A DNA stretch of 64,000 bases. It comes from Candidatus Gastranaerophilales bacterium (GTDB taxonomy: Bacteria > Cyanobacteriota > Vampirovibrionia > Gastranaerophilales > Gastranaerophilaceae). The stretch is from assembly GCA_947624325.1 (NCBI GenBank), contig CANQJT010000001.1:310001-374000 (forward strand), read 5' to 3'. The notes under the pieces are model-generated. The model was not told where the DNA came from and searched no databases. It was given only the letters and a program-made list of their open reading frames with translations. The number at the start of each line of letters is the position of its first letter. The first letter of the stretch is position 1. Positions 9,313-19,448 of the stretch are shown here, piece after piece. The position numbers and the translations under genes were made by a program.

Positions 9313-10563
9313 ATGGTTATAATTTATAATTTAGTTTTAATTATCCTTTCAATGGCACTATTGCCGTTTATATTATTGGCATTTATTATTCAGCCAAAGT
9401 TTAGAGCAGGCTTTTGGGAAAAACTGGGGTTTTATTCTTTTAATAAAAAAGGCGAAAAAACAACAGTATTTCATGCTGTTTCAGTAGGTGAAGTAAATGC
9501 CGTAAAAGAACTTATAAAAGAGTATAAATTAAAGCATCAAGATGAAATAATAATTGTAACAACCACTACAAGAACAGGACAAGAGCTTGCCCAAAAAGTT
9601 TTTCATAATATTGCGGATAAAGTTGCATATTATCCTTATGATTTCTTTTTCAGTATAATATCCTTTTTAAATACATTTAAACCTGATAAAGTTATCATTG
9701 CTGAAACAGAAATATGGCCTTGTTTTGTAACAATAGCAAAATTAAAAGGGATTAAAGTTTATACGGTAAACGGAAGAATTTCTCCGCATTCATTTGACGG
9801 GTACAAAAAAATAAAACTATTTTTATCACCCGTTTTAAATCGTTATGAAAAAATATTTATGCAGTCTGATGGTGATGCCCAAAGGATTATAGGAATAGGT
9901 GCAAATAAAGATAAAACCGAAGTTATGGGAAATTTAAAATTTGATATATCCCAAAATCTTAATAACAGTGAAATAGAAGAATATAAAAATCAATTAAGAA
10001 CAAATAATTACAGAGTATTTATTGCTGCAAGCACTCATAAAGGCGAAGATGAAATTGTATTAAATGTATTTAAAAATCTTAAAAATAACTGTTCTGATGC
10101 AAAATTAATGCTTGCCCCCAGGCACCCTCAAAGATACGAAGAAGTATCCGAACTTTTAAATAAATCCGGATATAAATGGGGAAAACGGTCAAATAACGAT
10201 AATTTTGAGAATAACGACATAATAATGCTTGATACTATGGGTGAATTATCTAAATTATTTTCAATATGCCATATAGCATTTATCGGAGGAAGTTTCTCTT
10301 CCACAGGAGGTCATAATCCCTTAGAAGCAAATATATGGGCGAAACCTGTTATTTCAGGTAATTGTATATTTAACTTCAAAGATGTATATAAAATTACAAC
10401 AGATAAAAAATGTGCAGTAATTGTTAATAATGAAGAAGAATTTAAAACAGAATTACTATCATTTTATACGGACACTTATAAATACCAAACATATTGTAAT
10501 AATGCGAAGTCTGTTTTTGATGAAAACAGAGGCGCAATAAACTACGTACTTGACAGAATCTAA
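9313..10563 (+). CDS. waaA: 3-deoxy-D-manno-octulosonic acid (Kdo) transferase
   Basis: WaaA transfers Kdo from CMP-Kdo to lipid A precursor at the inner membrane, so the cell probably makes a lipopolysaccharide-type outer membrane. The 416-residue protein has an N-terminal membrane anchor (about 4-27), then the conserved FHAVSVGEVNA, ETEIWPCF, VNGRISPHSFDGYKK, LAPRHPQR and FIGGSFSSTGGHNPLEA motifs. Spacing and C-terminal GT-B fold motifs match the family. It is 3 nt behind secA and probably translated with it. No other LPS genes lie in the window. Confidence 0.95.
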   Translation: MVIIYNLVLIILSMALLPFILLAFIIQPKFRAGFWEKLGFYSFNKKGEKTTVFHAVSVGEVNAVKELIKEYKLKHQDEIIIVTTTTRTGQELAQKVFHNIADKVAYYPYDFFFSIISFLNTFKPDKVIIAETEIWPCFVTIAKLKGIKVYTVNGRISPHSFDGYKKIKLFLSPVLNRYEKIFMQSDGDAQRIIGIGANKDKTEVMGNLKFDISQNLNNSEIEEYKNQLRTNNYRVFIAASTHKGEDEIVLNVFKNLKNNCSDAKLMLAPRHPQRYEEVSELLNKSGYKWGKRSNNDNFENNDIIMLDTMGELSKLFSICHIAFIGGSFSSTGGHNPLEANIWAKPVISGNCIFNFKDVYKITTDKKCAVIVNNEEEFKTELLSFYTDTYKYQTYCNNAKSVFDENRGAINYVLDRI

Positions 10564-10567
10564 AAAA

Positions 10568-12067
10568 TTATTTTTTACGGAACATTAAATACTTACCTTT
10601 ATCATCACTAATTTCTTTAATAATTACACAGTTTTTTTGAATGTAAGCATATATCTCACTGCTCTTTGTTCCAATAAATGGATAATCCATAAGGTAAATA
10701 TGTATTATCTTATTGTCTGCTTTTGGATTATTAATAAAAGTATCAAAGTCATTGATTTCTTCAGCATCATCAAAATTAATAATTTTGTTAAATACATCAT
10801 AAATTCTAAGGCTTGCATCACGACCGCAAGAATATATTAAATGATGTCCGTCAGGTTTATAATCCTTTATTAAAAACGGATAAAATTCTTTTGCCGTCGA
10901 CATTCTAAAATAATTAGGGTTATAAATAATATCATTCACATAACTTATATCATAATTTTTAAAGATGTAAAAAAGCATACAAAAACAAATAACAGGAATT
11001 ACTACCAAATATTGATTTAGACTTTTCCAATCAATAAAATCAATAGATTTTGTGGATACTATAAGCCATATCGGCATTAAATATAGGGTTTGTCTTTCAA
11101 GAAAAGGGAATACTCCCAAATAGGCAAATATAAGCATAATAAAAATAGGAGAAATAAAACATAATGTTTTTAAATTATCTCTTTTCAACATTATAAATAG
11201 TCCCGATAAAGCGATAATAAACCATAATACAACTGTATGATAATCAGTATATGAGCCGGTATGATAAAATATTAAATTCTCTATATCATTAATATTTTGA
11301 GGAGCGAAATTTCCCCCTACAAAATTATTCCAATATTTATATAAATATTCTCTATATTCTGTTTTATTATTAACCACTTGATAAAAATAAAAACAGGCGG
11401 CAGAAAACCAAGGTATACAAAATATTAAATATTTTATCCATATTTCTCTATCATTCTTAGAAAATAATAGTTTAATCAATATACACAAAGATATACCAGA
11501 TAAATAAAATATAGGGCTATGTCCAAACCAAGACAATATAAAAGCAATTACTGCATATAATACTGTATTCCTTATTGTTAAACTCTTTATATTAAAAATA
11601 AAAATAGCAATTAACACAGACCATAAAAAATCTGAAATATAAAATTTAAAATACTGAGAATAAAAAATTACAACACTGTTAATAGAAACAAATAATAAAG
11701 GAATTAAAGCAATAAATTTAGTTTTTACAATCTTTTTTAATAATAAAAAGAATAAAGGCAAAGTTATTATTGAAGCTGTCAAAGGTATAATCCTGAATGC
11801 CATCTCATTATAACTAAAATTTTTATAAACCAATCTGCCTAATAATAATAAAAATGGCGAAAGATGTTCTGACTTTAAACCGTGCCAAAAAGGTTCAATT
11901 CCTTCAAAAATATTTTGTGAATTTAATAAAACAGCTTCTTCATCTACCCAGAAAGACAAATTTGCACTATATGCTTTATATCTTAAATAAAATCCAAATA
12001 GAATTATCAAAAATGCAAAGAAATATTCAAAAAAACTTAAAATTTTACATAATTTGTTGTCAACCAT
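10568..12067 (-). CDS. Multi-pass membrane glycosyltransferase (GT39/PMT-like, GT-C)
   Basis: A 499-residue protein with about ten hydrophobic helices. The first periplasmic loop carries WVDEEAVLLN (D42, E43), the acidic motif of polyprenyl-phosphate-sugar-dependent GT-C enzymes such as ArnT or PMT-like transferases. A soluble C-terminal part (about 380-499) follows the last helix. It probably transfers a sugar from a lipid carrier to an envelope glycan, lipid or protein; the acceptor cannot be deduced. It is convergent with waaA (4-nt gap). A TATCAT element ends 6 nt before the ATG and no Shine-Dalgarno is seen. Confidence 0.75.
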   Translation of the reverse strand: MVDNKLCKILSFFEYFFAFLIILFGFYLRYKAYSANLSFWVDEEAVLLNSQNIFEGIEPFWHGLKSEHLSPFLLLLGRLVYKNFSYNEMAFRIIPLTASIITLPLFFLLLKKIVKTKFIALIPLLFVSINSVVIFYSQYFKFYISDFLWSVLIAIFIFNIKSLTIRNTVLYAVIAFILSWFGHSPIFYLSGISLCILIKLLFSKNDREIWIKYLIFCIPWFSAACFYFYQVVNNKTEYREYLYKYWNNFVGGNFAPQNINDIENLIFYHTGSYTDYHTVVLWFIIALSGLFIMLKRDNLKTLCFISPIFIMLIFAYLGVFPFLERQTLYLMPIWLIVSTKSIDFIDWKSLNQYLVVIPVICFCMLFYIFKNYDISYVNDIIYNPNYFRMSTAKEFYPFLIKDYKPDGHHLIYSCGRDASLRIYDVFNKIINFDDAEEINDFDTFINNPKADNKIIHIYLMDYPFIGTKSSEIYAYIQKNCVIIKEISDDKGKYLMFRKK

Positions 12068-12123
12068 ATTTTTATGATATTACAAATATGAAATATATAA
12101 AATACTTTATAAATTAAAACATA

Positions 12124-14235
12124 TTAAGCATATCTTTCAAAAAATACTATACCGTATGGCGCAACAGAAAAATAAGAAAATTGTTCTTTAATATCTTTAT
12201 TCATATATTTACCTTCACCGCCGTATTTAATATCATCAGAATTTAATACTTCCCTCCACTGTCCTTTTGGAAACATTAATCCATATTTTAAATACGGTTG
12301 ATTAGAAAAATTAGAAACTGAACATATCTCGTTATAGATTTTTCTGCAATAAATACCGTGGATATCAGCTTGTTCATGAATAATTGTCTTTTCAATATGC
12401 CCTGAAGCAAGTGCAATATTTTTTTCGCACAATATATTTAAATCTTTAATAAATTGTTCCATAGCTTTGTTTAAATACCTGTATTTATCACAGGGTTTAA
12501 CTTTAAATCTTTTAGAATCAAGAAACGCAGGCAAGCCGGGCTCATACCCTTTTTCTCTTAAACAAGGCTCAGGACCCGTAGAAAATTTTCTGAAAAATTT
12601 AAAATATGAAATGTCTGCAGATTCATCGCCTTGAAAAATCATTTTAGGGCCCGGAATGGAATAAACTTTACCGACTGCAAGTTTATGCATGTTAAATGCT
12701 TTTATATAAGCATTATGGATTTCATCTATTGTAAAATCAGCTTCAAGATTATTTATTTTAAAGAAACTTAACCGTTCATCATCAGACATTTTTTCAAGTC
12801 TGCCTGTTACAAGAGCCTCCAAAATATTATGAGCCGCATGTGCTGCAAGTTTACACTTCATAGTATGACAGCATTCGCAAACTTTTTCGTTGAGATTTAG
12901 TTCATTTGTCATGATTTTAGATATGAGTCTCGTGCCGTCGACATTACCTATTTCATCGTGACTCATTGCATATTTAACTCTTGATTGAGCATCTCTAAGT
13001 GAATAATCAAATGCACAAAGATTTTTCTGTCTGCAATCCCAAATGCCTAAAACAGAAGCTGCAATCTGCTTATGGAAAGGAAAATCCCATTCCGTATCAA
13101 AACCTAAGGCTGATAAAGATACATCATTTCTTTTAATTCTGTCAATAAATTTTTGATGATTAAGTTCATTTTCTTCTGCATCAGAAGAATTAAAAGGTTT
13201 TGTAACTCTGTTATCATTATCTCTGCCGTCTTCTGCAATTAAAAAAGCATCAGGTGAATGGAAATTTATTTCCGCTGCCATTTGTTTCATTGTAAAATCA
13301 CTGCACATAAACTTAGTCATATCAACTCTTAAACCATCGCAATGATAATTAACTATCCAGTTTAATGCAGCACCAATTATAAAATCTCTTACACGAGGAC
13401 TAAATTCGTCTTTTTCAAAATTAAACTTATAGCCAAAGCAATTATCACCTTCTATATATGGGCCTGTTTTCTGTAATTGCGCAATATCAGGACCGAGATG
13501 ATTTGGTACAACATCCATAATAACATTCAAATTAAGGCTGTGAGCATAATCAATAAGAGCCTTTAATTCATCAGGAGTTCCATATGTATGATTTGGTGCA
13601 TATTTATCAACACCATCATAACCCCAATTAAATGAATATGTATTTTCAACAGGCATTATCTCTATTGCATTAAAATGAAGTTCTTTGGAAATCCTGTCAA
13701 GTTCGGGGATTGCAGACAAAAAAGTTCCTTCATCAGTATATGTACCGATATGAAGCTCATAAATCCTTAAGCTTTCAACAGGCGACAATTTATTAGTTTG
13801 ATTTGAAAGTCTGCTTATTCTTCTATGATTAAGCCCTTCCATCCAATTATCATCAGTCCAATTAAATGATGAATGATTATATAGTCTTGACCACTTAAAA
13901 TATGCATCCTGATACATAGAACAAGGATCTTTAACAGAAATTAATTCATCATTTAAATCTAAAATAAATCTATACCTGTCACCTTCCTTTACAACACCTT
14001 TATTAAGCATATACTGCCATATTCCATGTCCGAAATGCTCCATTGTAAATTTTTGAATTGGTTTACCTTCGGGTTTTACTTCTAAATATACTTTTTTAAC
14101 TTCCTGAAAGGTAAATATTTTAAATACAATATCACCATCAGATGTAAAATATGCACCAAAATGATTATGCCAGCAATCAAAAACACAATCTGTTTTATGG
14201 AAATGATTAACAAATAATTTTTTATGTTCTTTCAT
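12124..14235 (-). CDS. GH13 alpha-amylase-family enzyme (branching enzyme / trehalohydrolase-like)
   Basis: The 703-residue protein has an N-terminal beta-sandwich (about 1-150, CBM48-like) and a GH13 barrel. The catalytic triad is visible: nucleophile D305 in GLRVDMTKF, acid/base E335 in LIAEDGRD, and D427 in MSHDEIGNVDGTR. IYELHIGTYTDEGTF and NWGYDGVDKYAPNHTYG resemble both GlgB and malto-oligosyltrehalose trehalohydrolase. The companion genes of either pathway (glgA, glgC, treY) are absent, so the exact activity is left open. An unusual cysteine cluster (CECCHTMKC) sits between the barrel motifs. The start has AGAGGT 6 nt upstream. Confidence 0.85.
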   Translation of the reverse strand: MKEHKKLFVNHFHKTDCVFDCWHNHFGAYFTSDGDIVFKIFTFQEVKKVYLEVKPEGKPIQKFTMEHFGHGIWQYMLNKGVVKEGDRYRFILDLNDELISVKDPCSMYQDAYFKWSRLYNHSSFNWTDDNWMEGLNHRRISRLSNQTNKLSPVESLRIYELHIGTYTDEGTFLSAIPELDRISKELHFNAIEIMPVENTYSFNWGYDGVDKYAPNHTYGTPDELKALIDYAHSLNLNVIMDVVPNHLGPDIAQLQKTGPYIEGDNCFGYKFNFEKDEFSPRVRDFIIGAALNWIVNYHCDGLRVDMTKFMCSDFTMKQMAAEINFHSPDAFLIAEDGRDNDNRVTKPFNSSDAEENELNHQKFIDRIKRNDVSLSALGFDTEWDFPFHKQIAASVLGIWDCRQKNLCAFDYSLRDAQSRVKYAMSHDEIGNVDGTRLISKIMTNELNLNEKVCECCHTMKCKLAAHAAHNILEALVTGRLEKMSDDERLSFFKINNLEADFTIDEIHNAYIKAFNMHKLAVGKVYSIPGPKMIFQGDESADISYFKFFRKFSTGPEPCLREKGYEPGLPAFLDSKRFKVKPCDKYRYLNKAMEQFIKDLNILCEKNIALASGHIEKTIIHEQADIHGIYCRKIYNEICSVSNFSNQPYLKYGLMFPKGQWREVLNSDDIKYGGEGKYMNKDIKEQFSYFSVAPYGIVFFERYA

Positions 14236-14278
14236 ATTACCTCTATTATTCAGTATTCTACAATTTTTTATTTTTGTC

Positions 14279-14284
14279 TATAAT
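14279..14284 (+). promoter_or_regulatory. -10 box of ribF (leaderless type)
   Basis: A perfect TATAAT ends 6 nt before the ribF ATG at 14291. The intervening TAGGTT is too short to be a ribosome-binding leader. No matching -35 is seen. Confidence 0.55.
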
Positions 14285-14290
14285 TAGGTT

Positions 14291-15214
14291 ATGAATATAT
14301 ATAATGATTTAACTTTTATACAAAATTCGTCGCTGGCATTGGGGTTCTTTGACGGACTTCATTTGGGGCATAGAGTAGTACTTAAAAATGCTGTTCATAT
14401 CGCAAAAGAGCATAATTGTACATCTACTGTCATTACATTTAAAGAGCATCCGCTAAACTACCTTTCAGATGTAAAAATTCAGCAGATTTTAACACTTGAT
14501 GAAAAATTAGAAATATTAAAAAATATCGGAATTGACAATGTTGTTGTTCTTGATTTTGAAAAATATTCACACATTAAAGCCCAAGATTATATTGATAATA
14601 TTTTAATTAAATACTTTTCACCAATTGCAATAACTACAGGGTTTAATCATTCCTTCGGATTTAAAGGGGAAGGCAACGGAGAGCTTTTAAAACAAAATAA
14701 AAAAAAGTATAATTATAAATATTTTGAAGTTCCGCCATTTGTTGTTAATAATAATATTGTAAGCTGTTCTGTCATAAGAAATTATATACAGCTGGGTAAT
14801 TTCCCTGAGAGTGAAAAACTTTTAGGCTACAGGTTTTTTATAAAAGGAACAGTCATTGAAGGCGAACATCTCGCATCAAAATTAGGATTTCCCAGTGCAA
14901 ATATTATCTATCCTGAGGAAAAAATAACAATTCCACATGGAGTTTACTTTGTTAATGTTACTATAGATAACAAAAAATATAACGGAATATTAAACCATGG
15001 GTTTGCCCCTACTGTTGATAACATACATAATCTCAAAACAGAAGTTCATATTTTAGGATTTAATCAAAATATATACGGGAAAAATATAAAAATTTCATTT
15101 ATTACAAAAATCCGTAATCAAATGAAATTTGAAAATATTGATAAATTAAAAGCTCAAATAATAAGAGATATTGCTTTTACAGAAATTTATAAATATTATG
15201 TTAAAGAAAATTAA
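14291..15214 (+). CDS. ribF: Bifunctional riboflavin kinase / FAD synthetase
   Basis: RibF phosphorylates riboflavin to FMN and adenylates it to FAD. The N-terminal nucleotidyltransferase domain shows LGFFDGLHLGH and the later CSVIRNYIQLGNFPESEKLLG. The C-terminal flavokinase domain begins near residue 185 with the conserved KLGFPSANI. At 307 residues it has normal length. It is followed by ribH after 74 nt; both serve flavin supply, but ribH has its own Shine-Dalgarno. Confidence 0.96.
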   Translation: MNIYNDLTFIQNSSLALGFFDGLHLGHRVVLKNAVHIAKEHNCTSTVITFKEHPLNYLSDVKIQQILTLDEKLEILKNIGIDNVVVLDFEKYSHIKAQDYIDNILIKYFSPIAITTGFNHSFGFKGEGNGELLKQNKKKYNYKYFEVPPFVVNNNIVSCSVIRNYIQLGNFPESEKLLGYRFFIKGTVIEGEHLASKLGFPSANIIYPEEKITIPHGVYFVNVTIDNKKYNGILNHGFAPTVDNIHNLKTEVHILGFNQNIYGKNIKISFITKIRNQMKFENIDKLKAQIIRDIAFTEIYKYYVKEN

Positions 15215-15288
15215 AAAATTTATCATTAACTTTTAATATTTTTTTATGTATTGTAAAATCAATTTATAAAATTTCGTAAGGAGATATT

Positions 15289-15753
15289 ATGACAAACATA
15301 ATTGAAGGAATGCTGACCGTAAAAAGTGAAAAATTTTGTATAGTGATAGCAAGATTTAATGAATTTATAGGTTCTAAATTGTTATCAGGAGCTGTTGACG
15401 AATTAATCCGCCACGGAGTTAAAGAAAATAATATAGATATTATATGGGTTCCCGGGGCATTTGAAATCCCTCTTGCTGCAAAAAGAGCAGCTTTAAGCGG
15501 AAAATATAGTGCGATTATAACACTCGGCGCAGTTATAAAAGGTTCAACATCTCACTATGATTATGTATGTGCAGAAGTATCAAAAGGTGTTGCATCAGTA
15601 AGCCTTGAAACATCAGTGCCTGTTATCTTTGGTGTATTAACCTGCGATAATATCGAACAAGCAATTGAAAGAGCAGGAACTAAAGCAGGAAATAAAGGTG
15701 CAGATGCAGCTAAGTCTGCTATTGAAATGGCTAATCTATTAACAGTAATTTAA
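15289..15753 (+). CDS. ribH: 6,7-dimethyl-8-ribityllumazine synthase
   Basis: RibH condenses 5-amino-6-ribitylaminouracil with dihydroxybutanone phosphate to lumazine, the penultimate riboflavin step. The 154-residue protein contains [30 protein letters not shown] and [14 protein letters not shown] precedes the start at ideal spacing. The 74-nt gap from ribF is too short for an FMN riboswitch and shows none. Its stop overlaps the stop of the convergent AsmA-like gene by 4 nt. ribA/B/D/E are not in the window. Confidence 0.97.
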   Translation: MTNIIEGMLTVKSEKFCIVIARFNEFIGSKLLSGAVDELIRHGVKENNIDIIWVPGAFEIPLAAKRAALSGKYSAIITLGAVIKGSTSHYDYVCAEVSKGVASVSLETSVPVIFGVLTCDNIEQAIERAGTKAGNKGADAAKSAIEMANLLTVI

Positions 15754-18380
15754 ATTATTCTTTTTAATTCAACTTTAACATTGTTATTGTTAAGATTACC
15801 CTTCATCTTAACTCTAAATGCCTGTTGGTCTTGAGGCGCAGATATAACTGACGGAACTTCCTTTATTTTATCTTTATATATGTCCATTGTTTTTTCGGGA
15901 CGAAATACGATTTTAATTATCCACGAAAGCGGAACAAATAAAATTCTTACTTTCTTTTCCGCTGATTTATTATATTTACCCCATAATTTTAAATTGGCAT
16001 CCTGATCCTTAATATCGTAATTACCTTCAATTAAGAGAGATAAGTATTTTTGCTGAGATGTCAATTTTACATTTTTCATATCAAAATTATCAATATCAAA
16101 ACTGCCCTTTAAATCTGAACTTAATGCCTTTGACTTTGTAATATCTACATTGATGATATCTGAAATACGAATTTTTATAGGCCGCTTTAATTTTCTTGAC
16201 CTTTTAATCATAAACTCGGTACTGCCAAGTTTTAATAAATATCCGTCTTTTACTTCAAAATCAGCATGTGCTTTAATATTACTTAAATTTTTACCTGACT
16301 GTGCATGAAATTTTGCTGATGCAAGTCCATGAATTTGCTCGGGCAGATTAAATAAAACATCCGCAACTATATTGGAATCAATATCTTTCGCAACAAAATC
16401 AACCGAAGCGGAATCATCTGAAAAGTCATATCTGCCCTTTGCACTAAGACTTCCTGATGCAAATTTAACATTGGGCATTAAAAACTTAAATACCTCATTT
16501 TTTAAACTTCCTGACATTAAAATATCCGTTAAAACAATTCTGTCTTTAGATATCCTATTCATTTTAATCTTCCATTTATCAATATCAATTTTTATATCTT
16601 CAACAGAATCAGGTATTTCTATATTTGATTTTTTTGGTTTACTCTTATTAACATTTATCTCTAATTTATCAAGGAAGAAGTCCATATTATATATATGAAT
16701 TTTTTTTCTGAAATCATTTTTAGCTGCTAAATCCCAATTAAATTCTGACCCATCATAAGTACCGTCGGCAACTATTTTCATAACATTATCATCAGCGGTA
16801 ATAAGAGCTTTATTCAAATAAAAATCTTTATATTTAGAATCCACTACAGTAAATTTACCGCTAACTCGTTCTTCTTTCGCATTATATTTTAAATCACCCT
16901 GGAAGAAACCGCCATTTACATATTTACCAAAAGACCCCGTAACCGAAACGGGAGCATAACCGTTAGTTTTACATGTAATATAATTTAAGGCAAGATGCTC
17001 ATTTTCTTTAAGCAGCAAGCCGTTACCTAAAAGTATATTTGTGATTTTCCCGTTATCTACAATTGAATAATCATAGTTTGTAATTTCAAGTTTATCAGGA
17101 GTCTTTATTGTCTTAACAAAAAGCCTTCTGTTGACATCATCTAAGCCTAAATTAGCATTTTTATAGTATAAATCAGAACCCTTATTTAATTTCAACAAAT
17201 AATTAACATTAATAATTCCTTTTTTTACAGTATAATTAACACTTACAGCCGCATTACCTTTTATTTTTGTTTGAGGGATGTATTTATCAGCAATTCTATC
17301 TGATAACTGCGCTTTTACACTTCCTTCTACTTTCCGGTTTTCCGAAGCTAAATCAGTAAGTTCAAAAGTGGAATGAAGTTTTTCTCCGCCTATTAAGCCA
17401 AATGCATCTGATTTTATGGTTTTATTTTCAAAATTAAAGACAGCTTTTTCAAACTTTACAGGGACATTAAACAGCACTGTCTTAGCCGAAAGCTCATTTG
17501 TAATACACTTACCATATAATCCTCCGTCTTTATATAAAAGATTAACATCAATACTCCCCGAAAAATCATAAAAGTTTTCAATAAAAACCTTCCCTTTTTT
17601 CTTAAATTTTTGAAAATATAATAAAGATGATTCCAAATCAGATACAGGTATATTTTTACCAGTAATTTTCAAATCAGAATTTTTATTTTTATCCGTTATT
17701 TTGCCGTCCAGTTCAAGTTTGGAATTACCAAACATTATATCTGCTTTTTTTGCATATAGTGCATTATTAGAAACATATATATTTTCATTAGATTTAATAT
17801 ACACAGGATTTTTCAGTTTAGAAGATTTAATGTCAGCTTCAAAATTTAAGTTATAATTACTCTTATTTTTTTTTCCGGCAAGATTGCTTACAGAAATAAG
17901 AACATAATCACTCTCGGATTTATAATTATTAATTTCAATTTTTTTTACATCAACATTCGGAAAAAAAGATTCGTTTAAATTAACAGATTTATTTTTTTTG
18001 TCTGTTTTTGAAAAAATTTCTTTTAAAGTCTCAGGTTCAATATAAATATAATCTGACTTAATTTTATTTAATTTTTTGCCGAATAAATTAAAAAAGATTG
18101 CAGTATTGTTAAGATTTACGGCATGAGCTTGATTATCATTAAGTAAAGATAAATGTTCCGTTTTAATTTTGAAAGATAAATTCGGATATGTTGTCAGCCT
18201 TAAATTATCTATATTAATACTTAAATTATTTTTCTCTTTAATGATTTGTTCCACCTTATCAACAATATGAGAATTATTAAAAACAGGCGGAAGAACAAAT
18301 AAAAATGTGCAATATAAAAGAATAAATACTACTGCAAAAGATGTTATAAAAAATTTAAAAAGTTTTTTTAATACGTCCAT
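15750..18380 (-). CDS. Large AsmA-like envelope protein
   Basis: The product (876 residues from the ATG at 18380) has one N-terminal membrane helix (about 9-30) followed by a long beta-rich region of AsmA type. The first part, with [18 protein letters not shown], resembles the start of AsmA/TamB-like proteins that bridge inner and outer membranes and move lipids. Repeating lines of the type '[16 protein letters not shown]...G' suggest a groove-forming beta structure. An in-frame TTG five codons upstream (18395) has no ribosome-binding site and overlaps the probable -10 TATTAT; hence the ATG is preferred. It is convergent with ribH and divergent from the SGNH-like gene. Confidence 0.75.
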   Translation of the reverse strand: MDVLKKLFKFFITSFAVVFILLYCTFLFVLPPVFNNSHIVDKVEQIIKEKNNLSINIDNLRLTTYPNLSFKIKTEHLSLLNDNQAHAVNLNNTAIFFNLFGKKLNKIKSDYIYIEPETLKEIFSKTDKKNKSVNLNESFFPNVDVKKIEINNYKSESDYVLISVSNLAGKKNKSNYNLNFEADIKSSKLKNPVYIKSNENIYVSNNALYAKKADIMFGNSKLELDGKITDKNKNSDLKITGKNIPVSDLESSLLYFQKFKKKGKVFIENFYDFSGSIDVNLLYKDGGLYGKCITNELSAKTVLFNVPVKFEKAVFNFENKTIKSDAFGLIGGEKLHSTFELTDLASENRKVEGSVKAQLSDRIADKYIPQTKIKGNAAVSVNYTVKKGIINVNYLLKLNKGSDLYYKNANLGLDDVNRRLFVKTIKTPDKLEITNYDYSIVDNGKITNILLGNGLLLKENEHLALNYITCKTNGYAPVSVTGSFGKYVNGGFFQGDLKYNAKEERVSGKFTVVDSKYKDFYLNKALITADDNVMKIVADGTYDGSEFNWDLAAKNDFRKKIHIYNMDFFLDKLEINVNKSKPKKSNIEIPDSVEDIKIDIDKWKIKMNRISKDRIVLTDILMSGSLKNEVFKFLMPNVKFASGSLSAKGRYDFSDDSASVDFVAKDIDSNIVADVLFNLPEQIHGLASAKFHAQSGKNLSNIKAHADFEVKDGYLLKLGSTEFMIKRSRKLKRPIKIRISDIINVDITKSKALSSDLKGSFDIDNFDMKNVKLTSQQKYLSLLIEGNYDIKDQDANLKLWGKYNKSAEKKVRILFVPLSWIIKIVFRPEKTMDIYKDKIKEVPSVISAPQDQQAFRVKMKGNLNNNNVKVELKRII

Positions 18381-18450
18381 AAAATAATAATACAATTATT
18401 AATCTGTCAAATCAAATCTAATATAAACTATTAATCCAAATATTTTAATA

Positions 18451-18456
18451 TATAAT
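18451..18456 (+). promoter_or_regulatory. -10 box of SGNH-like gene (leaderless type)
   Basis: A perfect TATAAT ends 6 nt before the ATG at 18463; no Shine-Dalgarno lies between. Confidence 0.5.
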
Positions 18457-18462
18457 AGTAAA

Positions 18463-19413
18463 ATGAAAAAGATTATATATTACAATATTATAGGAACAAT
18501 TATTGTTTTAATTATTACAGAAATTATTTGTTTTATTTGTGCAGTCAAATACCAATGGAAATTTATAGGAAAAGAATCAATAAAATATGTGTATTTATGC
18601 TATACACTTCCTGAAAATTACGGTTACTACGATGTTCCGTCTAAAACAGAAAGACCAATAAGCGGAGTGGGGGCGGGTAAAAATTATAAAAAGAAACCTA
18701 TACTTCTATTTGGGTGTTCTGTTACTTATGGAAATAAATTATCTGATGAGGAAAATTTTTCCGGAATACTTTCAAGAGTAACAAAAAGACCTGTTTATAA
18801 TTTGGCACAAGATGGCTGGACAATTTCTCATATGTATAGGCAGCTTCAAAAAAATAATGAAATAAGAAATATTGATCCTGAATATATTATATACACTTTT
18901 ATTCCGGATCAAAAAAGAAGATTATATTTTTTCCAAGGCTGGCCGCACAATACAGGCTTATATTTAAAATACCATTATGATAAAAACAAGAAATTACAGG
19001 CTAACAAACGACATTATCCCTTTTATTACAGGTTTTTAACTGTAAAATATATTCAATATTCAATAGAAAGACTTCAAAATAAAAATAAAAAAGCAACATC
19101 GCATCTGATGATGGATTTATTTACATGTAGTGTAAATATAATAAAAGACAGGTATCCAAATGCAAAACTAATATTTCTTTTATATTATGATCAGTGTAAT
19201 GAAAATTTTTCAAATAGAATTCACTCAATCAAATATTTTTTAACGGAAGAAGAATATAAAAAACTTATTGAGCTTGGATTTGAAATTATAAACATTGAAG
19301 AAATTGCAAAAAAGTCTTATTGTAAAGCAGAATATAAAATTGATATTTTACATCCGTCAACAAAAATGTGGGAAGAATTTGTTCCAATTTTGGTAAAGAA
19401 ATATAATATGTAA
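18463..19413 (+). CDS. Membrane-anchored SGNH/GDSL-hydrolase-like protein
   Basis: A 316-residue protein with an N-terminal membrane helix (about 5-28). The remainder shows the SGNH block layout: a nucleophile candidate S86 in LFGCSVTYG, the Gly/Asn block in VYNLAQDGW, and the C-terminal D294/H297 pair in DILHPS. Such enzymes act as esterases or acyltransferases on cell-surface glycans. Substrate is unknown. It is monocistronic, ending in a strong terminator shared with the convergent rpoD operon. Confidence 0.65.
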   Translation: MKKIIYYNIIGTIIVLIITEIICFICAVKYQWKFIGKESIKYVYLCYTLPENYGYYDVPSKTERPISGVGAGKNYKKKPILLFGCSVTYGNKLSDEENFSGILSRVTKRPVYNLAQDGWTISHMYRQLQKNNEIRNIDPEYIIYTFIPDQKRRLYFFQGWPHNTGLYLKYHYDKNKKLQANKRHYPFYYRFLTVKYIQYSIERLQNKNKKATSHLMMDLFTCSVNIIKDRYPNAKLIFLLYYDQCNENFSNRIHSIKYFLTEEEYKKLIELGFEIINIEEIAKKSYCKAEYKIDILHPSTKMWEEFVPILVKKYNM

Positions 19414-19415
19414 AA

Positions 19416-19444
19416 AAGGCGAGCTGATAAAATCAGCTCGCCTT
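19416..19444. terminator. Bidirectional terminator between SGNH-like gene and rpoD
   Basis: A 13-bp perfect stem (AAGGCGAGCTGAT with ATCAGCTCGCCTT) closes a 3-nt loop, with A/T runs on both sides. It can end both converging transcripts. Confidence 0.9.
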
Positions 19445-19448
19445 AAAA

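Noticed and set aside
12124-14235. Firm call as glgB or treZ
   Set aside because: Barrel motifs fit both and no pathway neighbours are present.
15215-15288. FMN riboswitch before ribH
   Set aside because: Only 74 nt are available and none of the conserved RFN-element segments is seen.
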